Of a DNA stretch of 64,000 nt, positions 1 through 8,441 are shown piece after piece. The notes under the pieces are model-generated. The model did not search any database. It saw nothing but the letters and a program-made list of their open reading frames with translations, and was not told where the DNA came from. The stretch covers positions 4,216,001-4,280,000 of the forward strand of contig NZ_JADWYI010000001.1 in assembly GCF_016904885.1 (NCBI RefSeq), read 5' to 3'. Numbering within the stretch: position 1 is the stretch's first letter; each line of letters starts with the position of its first letter. Source of the stretch: Archangium primigenium (GTDB lineage: Bacteria > Myxococcota > Myxococcia > Myxococcales > Myxococcaceae). Made by a program: the position numbers and the translations under genes.

Positions 1-1
1 G

Positions 2-574
2 GGCCAGACGATCCTGGTGCACGCGGGCGCGGGCGGCGTGGGCGCGGTGGCGGTGCAGGTGGCGCGGCACCTCGGGGCGCGGGTGGTGGCCACCGCGAGC
101 GCGAAGAACCACGCGTTCGTGAAGCAGCTCGGCGCGGACGAGGTCGTGGACTACCACGCCCAGCGCTTCGAGGACGTGGTGCGGGACGCGGACGTGGTGC
201 TCGACACCGTGGGCGCGGACACGCAGCTGCGCAGCTTCCGGTGCGTGCGCCCGGGCGGGCACGTCATCTCCATCACGGACCGTCCCACCCTGGCCCTGGC
301 GCGTACCTGGGGCGTGTCTCCCATGCTCTGGCCCGTCTTCGCGCTGCTCGGCGCCCGGGCGACGCTCGCCGCCCGACGCCACGGCGCGCACTACACGTAC
401 CTCTTCATGCACCCGAGCGGCGAGCAGCTCCGGACACTCGGCGACCTGGTGGACACGGGCGCGCTGCGGCCCCACGTGGACCGCGTCTTTCCGTTCGCCC
501 AGACGCGCGAGGCCATCGCCCATGCCGAGTCGGGCCAGGCGCGCGGCAAGGTGGTGGTCCGGGTTCGCGACTAG
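2..574 (+). CDS. Zinc-type/quinone oxidoreductase (MDR family), 3' part
   Basis: The gene enters from the left edge, so the N-terminal GroES-like catalytic half is missing. What remains is the C-terminal Rossmann half of a medium-chain dehydrogenase/reductase. A glycine-rich nucleotide-binding loop (HAGAGGVGAVAVQ) opens the visible part, followed by ATASAKN, which in this family contacts NADP(H), and by LGADEVVDY, a hallmark of quinone-oxidoreductase-like members. The reaction is probably NAD(P)H-dependent reduction of a quinone, enone or aldehyde. The substrate cannot be told. It ends 10 bases before the next gene on the same strand, which is unrelated and exported. Confidence 0.85.
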   Translation, partial: GQTILVHAGAGGVGAVAVQVARHLGARVVATASAKNHAFVKQLGADEVVDYHAQRFEDVVRDADVVLDTVGADTQLRSFRCVRPGGHVISITDRPTLALARTWGVSPMLWPVFALLGARATLAARRHGAHYTYLFMHPSGEQLRTLGDLVDTGALRPHVDRVFPFAQTREAIAHAESGQARGKVVVRVRD

Positions 575-584
575 GGCTCCCTCC

Positions 585-1331
585 ATGAACGAGCGCATGC
601 GCTGGACGGCGAGGAGCGCCTGGCGGCTGATGGGCTGTCTCCTGCTGCTGGGGACGTTGCTCTCCGCCCACGCGGAGCCTCCTGCCCTCAAGCTCCCGGG
701 CCGCAAGCCCGATTCCGCCGAGCCGTGGGGCGCTTTTCTTGGCCGGGCAGCGCATTTCGCGATCGGCGGGCAGTATCGCGTGCAGCACCCCTCTCACCTT
801 GTCTTCCTCGACACCGTCAATCTCCAGGACATCGTGGAGCGAGCGCGGTTGGGAGATCGCCACCGTCTGTCGGAGTTCGTCAGGCTTTTGCGTCCGGATA
901 TCACCGATGCCAGCGACCTCGTGCTCTTCGAAATCAAGCCAGATAACGAGATGTCGCGCAGGCAAGGACGGGAGCAGGCGGGCCGCTATTTGAAGGCCCT
1001 GAATCAGGTTGTCGCGCTCGACAAGAAACTCACGGGAGGCACCGGTTTCGATGGCTCCCTATTTATCGATTTCGAGAAGGGTGGGGCGCTCTGGCAGTTG
1101 TCCTGGCGTACGCCAGAGCCTGGAGTGACGCTCTACCGCTGGAGCTATCGGCGTGCGAAGTCCCCTGCGTCCTGGAAGGAGCGTGCGGCCCAAGCGGATG
1201 AAGCGCTCCCAGACGCGGAAGCCGAAGCGCTCGGTGAATTGGCCGAGCAAGCGATTCGGGCTGCTTATGAAGGGAGCGACCTTCCCGAAGGCTTTCGGGG
1301 CCATGTCTACCTTCCCGTGGAGTGTCAGTGA
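585..1331 (+). CDS. Secreted PD-(D/E)XK-like nuclease candidate
   Basis: A 248-residue protein beginning with a basic stretch and a hydrophobic signal peptide ending near SAHA (residues 27-30), so it should leave the cytoplasm. Residues 103-140 carry a pattern seen in the restriction-endonuclease fold of polymorphic toxins: RPD (103-105), EIK (116-118), then Q131 and Y135 on a following helix. The D/ExK residues would bind the catalytic metal. No other domain is recognised. The ATG at 585 is chosen because it gives an intact signal peptide; the open frame reaches further upstream into the preceding gene. The next gene follows after a short gap and could encode a protecting partner. The nuclease assignment rests on motifs only. 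Confidence 0.6.
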   Translation: MNERMRWTARSAWRLMGCLLLLGTLLSAHAEPPALKLPGRKPDSAEPWGAFLGRAAHFAIGGQYRVQHPSHLVFLDTVNLQDIVERARLGDRHRLSEFVRLLRPDITDASDLVLFEIKPDNEMSRRQGREQAGRYLKALNQVVALDKKLTGGTGFDGSLFIDFEKGGALWQLSWRTPEPGVTLYRWSYRRAKSPASWKERAAQADEALPDAEAEALGELAEQAIRAAYEGSDLPEGFRGHVYLPVECQ

Positions 1332-1420
1332 ATGAGCGGCGACGCGCTCGCACTCGTTGGCGTCGGGGACGGAGCCCGTGGCTTGATGCCCAAGTAACCT
1401 CCATGGTAGGGCCGAATGTG

Positions 1421-2227
1421 ATGACCTCTCGACAATCACCCGTGCTCGAGTTCCCCGCGATGCTCCACGGTCTCTCAGGCGCCGTCTCGCGCAACGTGCG
1501 GAGTAAGGGACGTGCATGGGCGCGGGAGTACGTCACCACAGGTGCTTTCACGCAGCCGCAGCGGATGCTCCAGGTCCAGCCTGGCGAACAGCTGCAGATG
1601 GAAGCGGGCGTCGTCTTCGACGTCGTTCCCGCGCCCCGGTGGCGGGTTCACCTGTTGTCCCACGCGTTCATGGGCTTGAACACCGGTGTTCCAGAAGAGA
1701 TGCGCCAGTCCGCGGAGAGCGCCTTCGAGTCCTTCTGTCTGGGCACCCCATGGGGCGCGCTCTTCCATGCGGTGACTCCCTACCCACTGCGGAGCGCGGA
1801 GCGCATGGCCCGGCGACTCGCCGCGCTGCTGCGCTTCTGGGACGTGCTCCAGGGCCCCCGCTACGCGTTCGGTGTGCTCGTCCCCCAACAGACACTCGAG
1901 GAGCTCATCGGCTCCCTCTACCGGGAGACCCTGGACGCGTGGTGTCCCGGAGGCCCCATCGCGGTGCGTGAGCACGTGTCACGGTCGGTGGAACGCATGG
2001 CACACGCGACCCGCGAGGAGTGCATGGAGGTCCTGCTCCGGGTGATGCCCGCCCTGGTCGACGTGGACCCCGACTTCGAGCACCGTGAGCGCCTGCGCGA
2101 TCCGGGCTTCCTGCGCGAGCGCCTCGCCGCGCTGGCGCCCGAGGACTTCGCGGACATCTCCAGCGGCTACAAGTTCACGGTGGTCATGCGACTGGCGGCC
2201 TGGGACAGGCAGTTGGGGCGGCACTGA
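1421..2227 (+). CDS. Hypothetical protein, possible partner of the upstream nuclease
   Basis: About 268 residues, no signal peptide and no membrane segment, so probably cytosolic. The family is not recognised. It is alpha/beta mixed with several Trp and Arg-rich helices in the C-terminal half. The frame stays open back to 1322, overlapping the upstream gene, and an ATG at 1403 is also possible. The ATG at 1421 is preferred because GGTAGGG lies 8-9 bases before it. Its position directly behind an exported nuclease-like protein on the same strand fits a toxin-immunity arrangement, but that is inference from order alone. Confidence 0.6.
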   Translation: MTSRQSPVLEFPAMLHGLSGAVSRNVRSKGRAWAREYVTTGAFTQPQRMLQVQPGEQLQMEAGVVFDVVPAPRWRVHLLSHAFMGLNTGVPEEMRQSAESAFESFCLGTPWGALFHAVTPYPLRSAERMARRLAALLRFWDVLQGPRYAFGVLVPQQTLEELIGSLYRETLDAWCPGGPIAVREHVSRSVERMAHATREECMEVLLRVMPALVDVDPDFEHRERLRDPGFLRERLAALAPEDFADISSGYKFTVVMRLAAWDRQLGRH

Positions 2228-2270
2228 CGCGGGTTGAGCGCCACGTCCGCGCCGTGCTAGGCACGCCGCC

Positions 2271-3944
2271 GTGTCGACCGGCAATGGCAATGGACAGGGA
2301 AGCAGGGCGGAGGAAACCCAGCGCGCGCTGAGCACCGTGCGTCGGCAACTCGCGGCGGTCTCCGGCCGCAAGCGCATGGAGGTCCTCCTGGAGTCGGGCC
2401 ATGCCCGGGCGCTCGTGCGCTCGCTGCCCGCGGAGGACCTCTACTTCACCATCATGGAGGTGGGCCTGGACGACGCGGTCGAGCTCGTCCAGCTCGTCTC
2501 CCCCGAGCAGTTCCGCACCTTCGTGGACCTGGGCGCCTGGAGGCGCGACACGCTCGACACGCACGCGGCGCTCGCCTGGCTGCGCGCCGCGCGAGGCGAG
2601 GGCGGCGAGGACTTCCTCAAGAAGCTGCGCAAGTCGGACGCCGAGGTGCTCCAGCTCATCGTGCGCGCCTACACCACGCTGCACGACCTGGAAGAGGATC
2701 CGGACGTGAACCCGGCGGGCGTCACCATGGAGACGCCCGAGGGCCGCTACCTCGTGGAGTTCCACGGCCTGGAGGGCGTGGAGCTCACCACCCTGCGCAC
2801 GCTCCTCACGGATCTCATCGCGGACAACCCCTTCGAGGCCATCCGCTTCCTGGAGGCCACGCGCTGGGACGTGCCGGGCGAGCTGGAGGAGGCGGCCTAC
2901 CGCTTCCGCTCGGCGCGGCTGCAGGACCTGGGCTTCCCGCCGCTGGAGGACGCGGTGCGGCTGTTCAGCCGGGTGGATCCCGGCCCGGGGCCCTCGCCCG
3001 AGGTGGGCGCGGCGCTCGTGGCCCAGCGTGACCAGCCGGACTACCTGGAGGCGGCCTTCAGCGGCCTGAGCGAGCAGGAGCGCGACAACCTGGAGGCGGA
3101 GCTGCGCCACCTGGCCAACGCCACGCTGGTGGCCGAGGTGGAGGAGCCCGGGGACATGGACGCCATCCGCCGCGTGGGCGAGATGGCCCGGGACTACCTG
3201 TTGCTCGGGCTCGAGCACCTGACGGGGGGCCAGCCCTCACGCGCGGTGGAGGTGGTGCGCGACACGGAGATGCAGCGCATCTTCCAGGTGGGCTTCTCCC
3301 TGACGCTCGCGCTCAAGTACCGCGCGGACCGGCTCATGAAGACGCCGCTCGCCGAGGTGGATGGCGCGCCGCTGCTCTTCCCCGAGGAGGCCGTGGCGGT
3401 GGAGGCCCTGCGCCGCAAGCGCCCCCGGCGCACCCTCAAGGTCCCGGGCGCGGAGCCCGTGCCGTTCCGCTCGCGCCGGGAGCTCGCCGCGAGCGAGGAG
3501 GTACTCACCCGGGCCGAGGCGCAGGTGGCGCTGCTCGGCGCGCTGCTGGGCGGCACGCCCGCCGCCGCGCGTGAGGTGCTCGCCCGCTTCCCGGAGGAGC
3601 CACGGGTGTTGGGCATGGACCGCTTCTTCGCCGCCGCCGTGGCCCAGGCCCTGTTGGAGGGCCGCGTGGATCCCCGGCCACTGCCCCGGACCCAGCGCGC
3701 GGAGCTCGGCCGCCAGCTCTTCACCGGGACGCCGGACGCGCCGCGCCTCCAGCCGGACGTGGCCGCGCGCGCACGGAACGTGCTGGAGCCTGTCGTGCCC
3801 GAGTCCGCGCGGGCGGAGCTGCGTCGCCGGGTGGACATGATCCTCGCCCGGCTGTTGGAGGAGGTGGGGGAGGCGTTCCTCCAGGAGGGCACCCTGGATT
3901 CCATCGTGTCCATTCTTCTGCCCATGGAGGGAAACGAGCGGTAA
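2271..3944 (+). CDS. DUF6178 family protein
   Basis: A 557-residue soluble protein starting at a GTG, rich in Leu, Glu and Arg and predicted to be almost wholly helical. The overall pattern, with segments such as RKRMEVLLESG, ALVRSLPAEDLYFTIMEVG and NPFEAIRFLE, matches the DUF6178 family found mainly in delta-proteobacterial and myxobacterial genomes. No catalytic motif is visible and the function of the family is unknown. It stands alone: 164 bases separate it from the downstream polysaccharide genes, and that gap shows only a strong GGAGGAGGG ribosome-binding site at its end. Confidence 0.75.
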   Translation: MSTGNGNGQGSRAEETQRALSTVRRQLAAVSGRKRMEVLLESGHARALVRSLPAEDLYFTIMEVGLDDAVELVQLVSPEQFRTFVDLGAWRRDTLDTHAALAWLRAARGEGGEDFLKKLRKSDAEVLQLIVRAYTTLHDLEEDPDVNPAGVTMETPEGRYLVEFHGLEGVELTTLRTLLTDLIADNPFEAIRFLEATRWDVPGELEEAAYRFRSARLQDLGFPPLEDAVRLFSRVDPGPGPSPEVGAALVAQRDQPDYLEAAFSGLSEQERDNLEAELRHLANATLVAEVEEPGDMDAIRRVGEMARDYLLLGLEHLTGGQPSRAVEVVRDTEMQRIFQVGFSLTLALKYRADRLMKTPLAEVDGAPLLFPEEAVAVEALRRKRPRRTLKVPGAEPVPFRSRRELAASEEVLTRAEAQVALLGALLGGTPAAAREVLARFPEEPRVLGMDRFFAAAVAQALLEGRVDPRPLPRTQRAELGRQLFTGTPDAPRLQPDVAARARNVLEPVVPESARAELRRRVDMILARLLEEVGEAFLQEGTLDSIVSILLPMEGNER

Positions 3945-4108
3945 TTCTTCCCGATCTCCTCCTGCTCCCCTCCGGGCAGGCGAGCCAACGTGCTGGATCC
4001 ACGGGACTTTTCGCCCATGGACGGGTGGCACGGCTCCTGCTGACGCCCTGGGCGTGAGGTCCGGTCCGCGCGTGCGGTGTCGGGCCGTGGGAGAGGAGGA
4101 GGGTCCGG

Positions 4109-5404
4109 ATGGAGTTGGGCGATCAAGCGGAACGCCGGGACGTGGTGGCGTTCTACGCGCTGACCACCTTCGCGGCGCTGATGTACATGCTGCCCCAGGT
4201 GTGGTTCCCCGTGCTGGCGCCCCTGCGGCTGGCGCTGCTGACCTCGGGACTGGCCGCGGGGTTCATGGCGCTGCGGCGGGTGGGGCGCGCGGAACCGATG
4301 TACTTCGATGGGATGCGCGGCGGGGCGCTCCTGTGCTTCTCGGCGCTGGCGATGGCGTCGGTGGCCTGGTCGGTGAACCCCGAGGTGTCCCGCTTCACGG
4401 CCATCGAGCTGTTCAAGCTCACGGCCATCTACCTGACGCTCATCAACGTCATCACCACGCCCAAGCGGCTGGCGGCGGTGTGTGGCGCGGTGGTGCTCGG
4501 CTCCATCGTGACGTCCTATGGCGTCATCAACGAGCACTTCACGGGGACGGCGGAGACGCTCGTCGAGGGCTACCGCGCGCACTGGGTGGAGGTCTACGCG
4601 GACCCGAACCGCTCGGCCATGAACCTGGCCATCATCGTGCCGCTGGCGGTGGCGTTCGTGGCGCGCAAGGAGACGAGCTGGGCGTGGAGGATCGTCTGCC
4701 TGGTCTCCATCATCATGGCGGCGGTGGCCATCGTGTTCACCTACTCGCGCGGCGGCTTCATTGGCCTGTCGGTGGCCATGGCGGTGTGGGCCATGCGCGA
4801 GCAGAAGAAGATGCGCTCTGTTTTCCTGGGCATCGCGCTGGCGCTGGGCTTCGTCATCTTCGCGCCCAAGACGTTCTGGGAGCGCAACGAGACGGTGACG
4901 ACGTTCCACCAGGACGCCTCGGCCATGGGCCGCGTCTACGCCTGGCAGGTGACGTCGCGCATCAGCCTGGACAAGCCGCTGCTCGGCGTGGGCGCGGGCT
5001 CGTTCCGCTACGCCTGGCCGCTGTACGCGCCGCCCGAGGCCACGCGGGCCTACGTGGCGCACAACATCTTCCTGGACGTCATCGGGGAGCTGGGCTGGGT
5101 GGGGCTCCTGTTCTTCCTGGTGTTCGCCGGCAGCGCCACGGGCGGGGCCTTCGCGGCCTCGAGCGACCCGCGCATGGGGTGGATGGCCCGAGGCCTGGCG
5201 GCCTCCATGACGGGCTACCTCATCTGTGACCTGTTCTCCGGCTACATCCTGTCCGCGCACCTCTACGTGCTCTTCGGCCTGGCCGCGGCGGCGCAGCGCA
5301 TCGCCCAGGGGGCCGAGGTCCGGGTGAGCGAGAGCGCGCGGGAAGAGAAGCGGCAGAAGCTCTTGGCGGGTGGCGTCTGGGAGGGCGGCAACCATGCGGC
5401 GTGA
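4109..5404 (+). CDS. O-antigen ligase / Wzy-type polysaccharide polymerase
   Basis: A 431-residue polytopic inner-membrane protein with about ten hydrophobic segments. It carries the features of the O-antigen ligase/polymerase family: the SRGGFIGL segment in a transmembrane helix, a large periplasmic loop after it, and the GVGAGSFRYAWPLY ... HNIFLDVIGELGWVG region in which the family's catalytic Arg and His lie. The family joins or polymerises undecaprenyl-linked glycans in the periplasm. The ATG follows GGAGGAGGG. It overlaps the start of a GT4 glycosyltransferase, so the two genes form an exopolysaccharide or lipopolysaccharide operon and are probably translationally coupled. Confidence 0.88.
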   Translation: MELGDQAERRDVVAFYALTTFAALMYMLPQVWFPVLAPLRLALLTSGLAAGFMALRRVGRAEPMYFDGMRGGALLCFSALAMASVAWSVNPEVSRFTAIELFKLTAIYLTLINVITTPKRLAAVCGAVVLGSIVTSYGVINEHFTGTAETLVEGYRAHWVEVYADPNRSAMNLAIIVPLAVAFVARKETSWAWRIVCLVSIIMAAVAIVFTYSRGGFIGLSVAMAVWAMREQKKMRSVFLGIALALGFVIFAPKTFWERNETVTTFHQDASAMGRVYAWQVTSRISLDKPLLGVGAGSFRYAWPLYAPPEATRAYVAHNIFLDVIGELGWVGLLFFLVFAGSATGGAFAASSDPRMGWMARGLAASMTGYLICDLFSGYILSAHLYVLFGLAAAAQRIAQGAEVRVSESAREEKRQKLLAGGVWEGGNHAA

Positions 5405-6542
5405 GGACACGCGGATGCGGGAGGCGCCGCTGCGCCTGGTGCAGTTCACCAAGTCCTTCTACTTCGGGGGCACCGAGGTGCAGGTGGTGGAGCTCTTGCG
5501 CGGCCTGCCCTCGAGCTACCAGGTCCAGGTGTGCGTGCTGGACGCGGTGGGGCCGCTCATGGAGCCCCTGCGTCAGATGGGGCTCGAGCCCGAGGAGTTC
5601 TCCCTGAAGGGCTCGCTGGCCAGCCCCAACACGCTCGCGCAGGTGGCGCGCATGGCGCGCTGGCTCAAGCGCGAGCGGGTGGAGCTCGTCCACGTGCACG
5701 ACTTCTACGCGACGATGGTGGCGGTGCCGGCGGCGAAGCTCGCCGGGGCCAAGGTCATCGTCGGGCGGTTGGACCTGGCGCACTGGCACGGCAAGGCGCG
5801 GCGCGCGCTGTTGCGCGGGCTCACCCTCCTGGCGGACCACGTGGTGGGCAACGCCGAGGCCGTGAAGAAGATGCTCATCGAGGAGGAGGGCATCCCCGCG
5901 GGGAAGATCTCCGTCATCCCCAATGGGCTGGACCTGCGGCGCTTCGACCAGCGCGTGCGCGAGGGGCTCCAGGCGCCGCTGCCGGACACCCAGGGCGCGC
6001 CCGTGGTGGTGCACGTGGCGAACATGAACCACCCGGTGAAGCGGCAGGAGGACCTGCTGCGCGCGCTGGCCCGCGTGCGGGACGCGGGCCACGCCCTGCA
6101 TGCCTTCCTGGTGGGGGATGGGCCCCGGCGGCCGGAGCTGGAGGCGCTCGCGGGCACGCTGGGCATCGCGGACCGGGTGCACTTCCTCAAGCACCGGGCC
6201 GACGTGCCCGCCATCTACGCCCAGGCGGACTTCGGCGTGCTGTGCTCCAGCGCCGAGGGCATGTCCAACGCGGTGATGGAGGGCATGGCGGCGGGGCTGC
6301 CCATGGTGGTGACGGACGTGGGTGGCAACCCGGAGCTGGTGGCCGACGGCGAGCGCGGCCTGGTGGTGCCGCCGCTCAAGCCCGACACGCTGGCCCAGGC
6401 CTTCCTCACGCTGCTCGGGGACCGGGAGCTCGGCCGGCGCATGGGCGCCGAGGCGCGCGCCTTCGTGGAGCGGGAGCTGTCGCTCACGCGCATGGTGCGC
6501 CGCCACGACGAGCTGTACCGCCGCGTGGTGCGAGGCGAATGA
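5394..6542 (+). CDS. GT4 family glycosyltransferase
   Basis: About 382 residues in a GT-B fold. The N-terminal acceptor half has FGGTEVQVVELLRGL near its start. The C-terminal half has the donor-binding pattern of GT4 retaining transferases: IPNGLDLRRF, and SSAEGMSNAVMEGMAAGLP followed by DVGGNPELV, including the EGMSN...E pair that binds the sugar nucleotide. It should add a sugar to a lipid-linked glycan at the cytoplasmic face. The ATG at 5394 is chosen because GGAGGG sits about 8 bases upstream and because it overlaps the end of the polymerase gene by 11 bases. An ATG at 5415 is also possible. Confidence 0.88.
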   Translation: MRREDTRMREAPLRLVQFTKSFYFGGTEVQVVELLRGLPSSYQVQVCVLDAVGPLMEPLRQMGLEPEEFSLKGSLASPNTLAQVARMARWLKRERVELVHVHDFYATMVAVPAAKLAGAKVIVGRLDLAHWHGKARRALLRGLTLLADHVVGNAEAVKKMLIEEEGIPAGKISVIPNGLDLRRFDQRVREGLQAPLPDTQGAPVVVHVANMNHPVKRQEDLLRALARVRDAGHALHAFLVGDGPRRPELEALAGTLGIADRVHFLKHRADVPAIYAQADFGVLCSSAEGMSNAVMEGMAAGLPMVVTDVGGNPELVADGERGLVVPPLKPDTLAQAFLTLLGDRELGRRMGAEARAFVERELSLTRMVRRHDELYRRVVRGE

Positions 6543-6550
6543 AATCGTTG

Positions 6551-6605
6551 GCGCGGTGACCCGTAGGGAAGGGGCAACCCCCTGTTTCCCTCGAGGTCAC
6601 CGCGC
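6551..6605 (+). promoter_or_regulatory. Long hairpin ending directly at a start codon
   Basis: Perfect 11-base arms GCGCGGTGACC (6551-6561) and GGTCACCGCGC (6595-6605) enclose a second stem, AGGGAA/TTCCCT and GGGG/CCCC (6565-6591). The distal arm ends one base before the ATG at 6606. The only purine-rich ribosome-binding candidate lies inside the inner stem. There is no T-run, so it does not look like a simple terminator for the gene upstream. Confidence 0.6.
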
Positions 6606-7304
6606 ATGCTCACCCCCCTTCTGCTGATCCTGGCCGCCGCTCCCGCTTCCCCGTTCACGTGGAGCGGACAGACGAGCGTCACGCCCGAGGTGAGCATCTC
6701 CCTGGTGAAGGGCTCGGTCCAGGTGGAGGGCGTGGACGGCAACACCGTCTCGGTGGAGGCGCGGGGCGCGGACGGCACGGACCTCCAGCGCCTCATCCAG
6801 GTCGAGCAGGACGGGGACGAGGTGGAGATCGAGGTGTGTTGTGGCCCGTGCGACGCGAGCAAGAAGAAGAGCTGCGCCCAGGCGACCGAGGTGGCGCTGG
6901 TGGTGAAGGTGCCCCGGGGCGCGTCGCTGGACGCGAGCGTGGTCTCCGCGCCGCTCACGGTGAAGGGGGTGACGGGCAAGCAGGATCTGACGGGCGTGGA
7001 GTCGTCCATCACGGTGCACGGCTCGCGCGAGGCCCTGGAGGTGGTCACGGTGCAAGGCAAGGTGGAGCTCGTACCCGAGGTGCTCGGCAAGACCGAGGTG
7101 ACCACCGTGTCGGGGGACGTGACGCTCAAGCTGCCGCGCGGCGCGGGGGCCGAGGTGGAGTACTCCTCGGTCGGCGGCCGCTTCGAGGGCAAGTCGGTGA
7201 CGCTCGGCTCCGCCTCGAAGCGCTATGGCGATGGCAAGAGCCGGGTCGAGGTGAGCACGGTGAGTGGCGCGCTCGACATCCAGTCCGAGGACTCAACGAA
7301 GTAG
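6606..7304 (+). CDS. DUF4097-like beta-repeat secreted protein
   Basis: A 232-residue protein with a short signal peptide (hydrophobic LLLILAAAPA, residues 5-14). The rest is built from short repeated beta strands such as VSISLVKGSVQVEGV, LDASVVSAPLTVKGV, LEVVTVQGKVELV and TEVTTVSGDVTLKL, the pattern of DUF4097/putative auto-transporter adhesin beta-helix domains. A Cys pair, CCGPCDASKKKSC, sits near residues 78-90. Its role is unknown; related proteins are periplasmic or surface. A stop codon in frame at 6564 rules out an earlier start, so translation begins at the base of the hairpin described at 6551-6605. Confidence 0.75.
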   Translation: MLTPLLLILAAAPASPFTWSGQTSVTPEVSISLVKGSVQVEGVDGNTVSVEARGADGTDLQRLIQVEQDGDEVEIEVCCGPCDASKKKSCAQATEVALVVKVPRGASLDASVVSAPLTVKGVTGKQDLTGVESSITVHGSREALEVVTVQGKVELVPEVLGKTEVTTVSGDVTLKLPRGAGAEVEYSSVGGRFEGKSVTLGSASKRYGDGKSRVEVSTVSGALDIQSEDSTK

Positions 7305-7316
7305 CGGGACGGTCTG

Positions 7317-7360
7317 GGCGCTCGCCGGTGTAACTCCAAGGCCCGGCGAGCGCCTTTCTT
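7317..7360. terminator. Bidirectional intrinsic terminator
   Basis: Perfect 12-base arms GGCGCTCGCCGG (7317-7328) and CCGGCGAGCGCC (7343-7354) with a 14-base loop, followed by TTTCTT on the plus strand. It lies between the convergent DUF4097-like gene and pyrD. Confidence 0.8.
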
Positions 7361-7362
7361 CC

Positions 7363-8436
7363 CTAGCGGTGGTCGGCGCCAATGGCCTCGCGCACCGAGC
7401 CGAAGCCGTCCCGCGCGAGCAGTGGCCCCAGGCCCGCGAGCAGGCGGGGCACCATGCCGGGCCCCTCGTAGATGAAGCCCGTGTACACCTGCACCACCGA
7501 GGCGCCCGCGCGCAGCTTCTCGTACACGTCCGCGGCGGTGAAGACGCCGCCCACGCCGATGATGGGCAGGGCGCCCCCGGCGCGCAGGTAGGCCCGGCGG
7601 ATGACGGCGTTGGCCGCCTCGCGCACGGGCGCGCCGGACAGGCCCCCCGCTTCCTTCGCCACCGGGTGCTCGAAGGGGCGGGCGATCGTGGTGTTGGTGG
7701 CGATGAGCCCGGCGAGCCCGCAGGCGCGCGCCACGTCCACCACCTCGTCCACGGCCTCGGGGGTGAGGTCCGGGGCGATCTTGAGGAACAGGGGCTTGCC
7801 CGGCGCCACCTGGGCGAGTCGCGCCTGGACGGCCTGGAGCAGCGCGGTGAGCCGCTCGGGCTCCTGGAGCTGGCGCAGGCCGGGGGTGTTGGGCGAGCTC
7901 GCGTTGACGACGACGTAGTCGCCCAGGGGCGCGAGCGTGTCCACGCAGGCCACGTAGTCCTCCACGGCCTGCTCCAGGGGCGTGTCCTTGTTCTTGCCGA
8001 TGTTCACCCCCACGGGCGCCGGGTGCCAGGTGCGCGCGCGCAGGTGCGCGGCGGCCGGCGGGGCGCCGTGGTTGTTGAAGCCCATGCGGTTGATGAGGGC
8101 CTGGTGCTCGGGGAGCCGGAAGAGGCGGGGTTGTGGGTTGCCTGGCTGGGCGCGCGGGGTGAGGGTGCCGACCTCCACGGCGGCGAAGCCCAACGCGAAC
8201 AGGCCGTCCACCGCCTCGGCCTCCTTGTCGAGCCCGGCGGCGAGCGCCACCGGGTGGGGGAAGGAGAGTCCCCCCACGGACACGGCGGCGTCGTACGTCG
8301 CGGCCCCGAGCGCCCGGGCGCGCAGCCGCCGGCACACCCCCGCGAGCTGGCCCAGGGCGCGCAGGGCCCGCATGCCCAGGCGGTGGGCCCGCTCGGCGGA
8401 CAGCAGGAAGAGCAGGGCGCGGGTGAGGCGGTACAT
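7363..8436 (-). CDS. pyrD: Dihydroorotate dehydrogenase (quinone), class 2
   Basis: A 357-residue FMN enzyme that oxidises dihydroorotate to orotate in pyrimidine synthesis, passing electrons to membrane quinone. The N-terminal helix (MYRLTRALLFLLSAE) is the membrane-associated extension of class 2 enzymes. VALAAGLDK (63-71) and RMGFNNHG bind FMN. NASSPNTPGLR (178-188) holds the catalytic Ser of class 2, and KIAPDL and GVGGV complete the barrel. It is the last gene of a minus-strand operon: the adenosine deaminase gene ends 5 bases upstream, so both genes serve nucleotide metabolism. Confidence 0.95.
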   Translation of the reverse strand: MYRLTRALLFLLSAERAHRLGMRALRALGQLAGVCRRLRARALGAATYDAAVSVGGLSFPHPVALAAGLDKEAEAVDGLFALGFAAVEVGTLTPRAQPGNPQPRLFRLPEHQALINRMGFNNHGAPPAAAHLRARTWHPAPVGVNIGKNKDTPLEQAVEDYVACVDTLAPLGDYVVVNASSPNTPGLRQLQEPERLTALLQAVQARLAQVAPGKPLFLKIAPDLTPEAVDEVVDVARACGLAGLIATNTTIARPFEHPVAKEAGGLSGAPVREAANAVIRRAYLRAGGALPIIGVGGVFTAADVYEKLRAGASVVQVYTGFIYEGPGMVPRLLAGLGPLLARDGFGSVREAIGADHR

Positions 8437-8441
8437 GGCGC

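Noticed and set aside
3194-5452. Long minus-strand open frame across the DUF6178 and polymerase genes
   Set aside because: His/Arg-rich shadow of two well-supported genes on the other strand.
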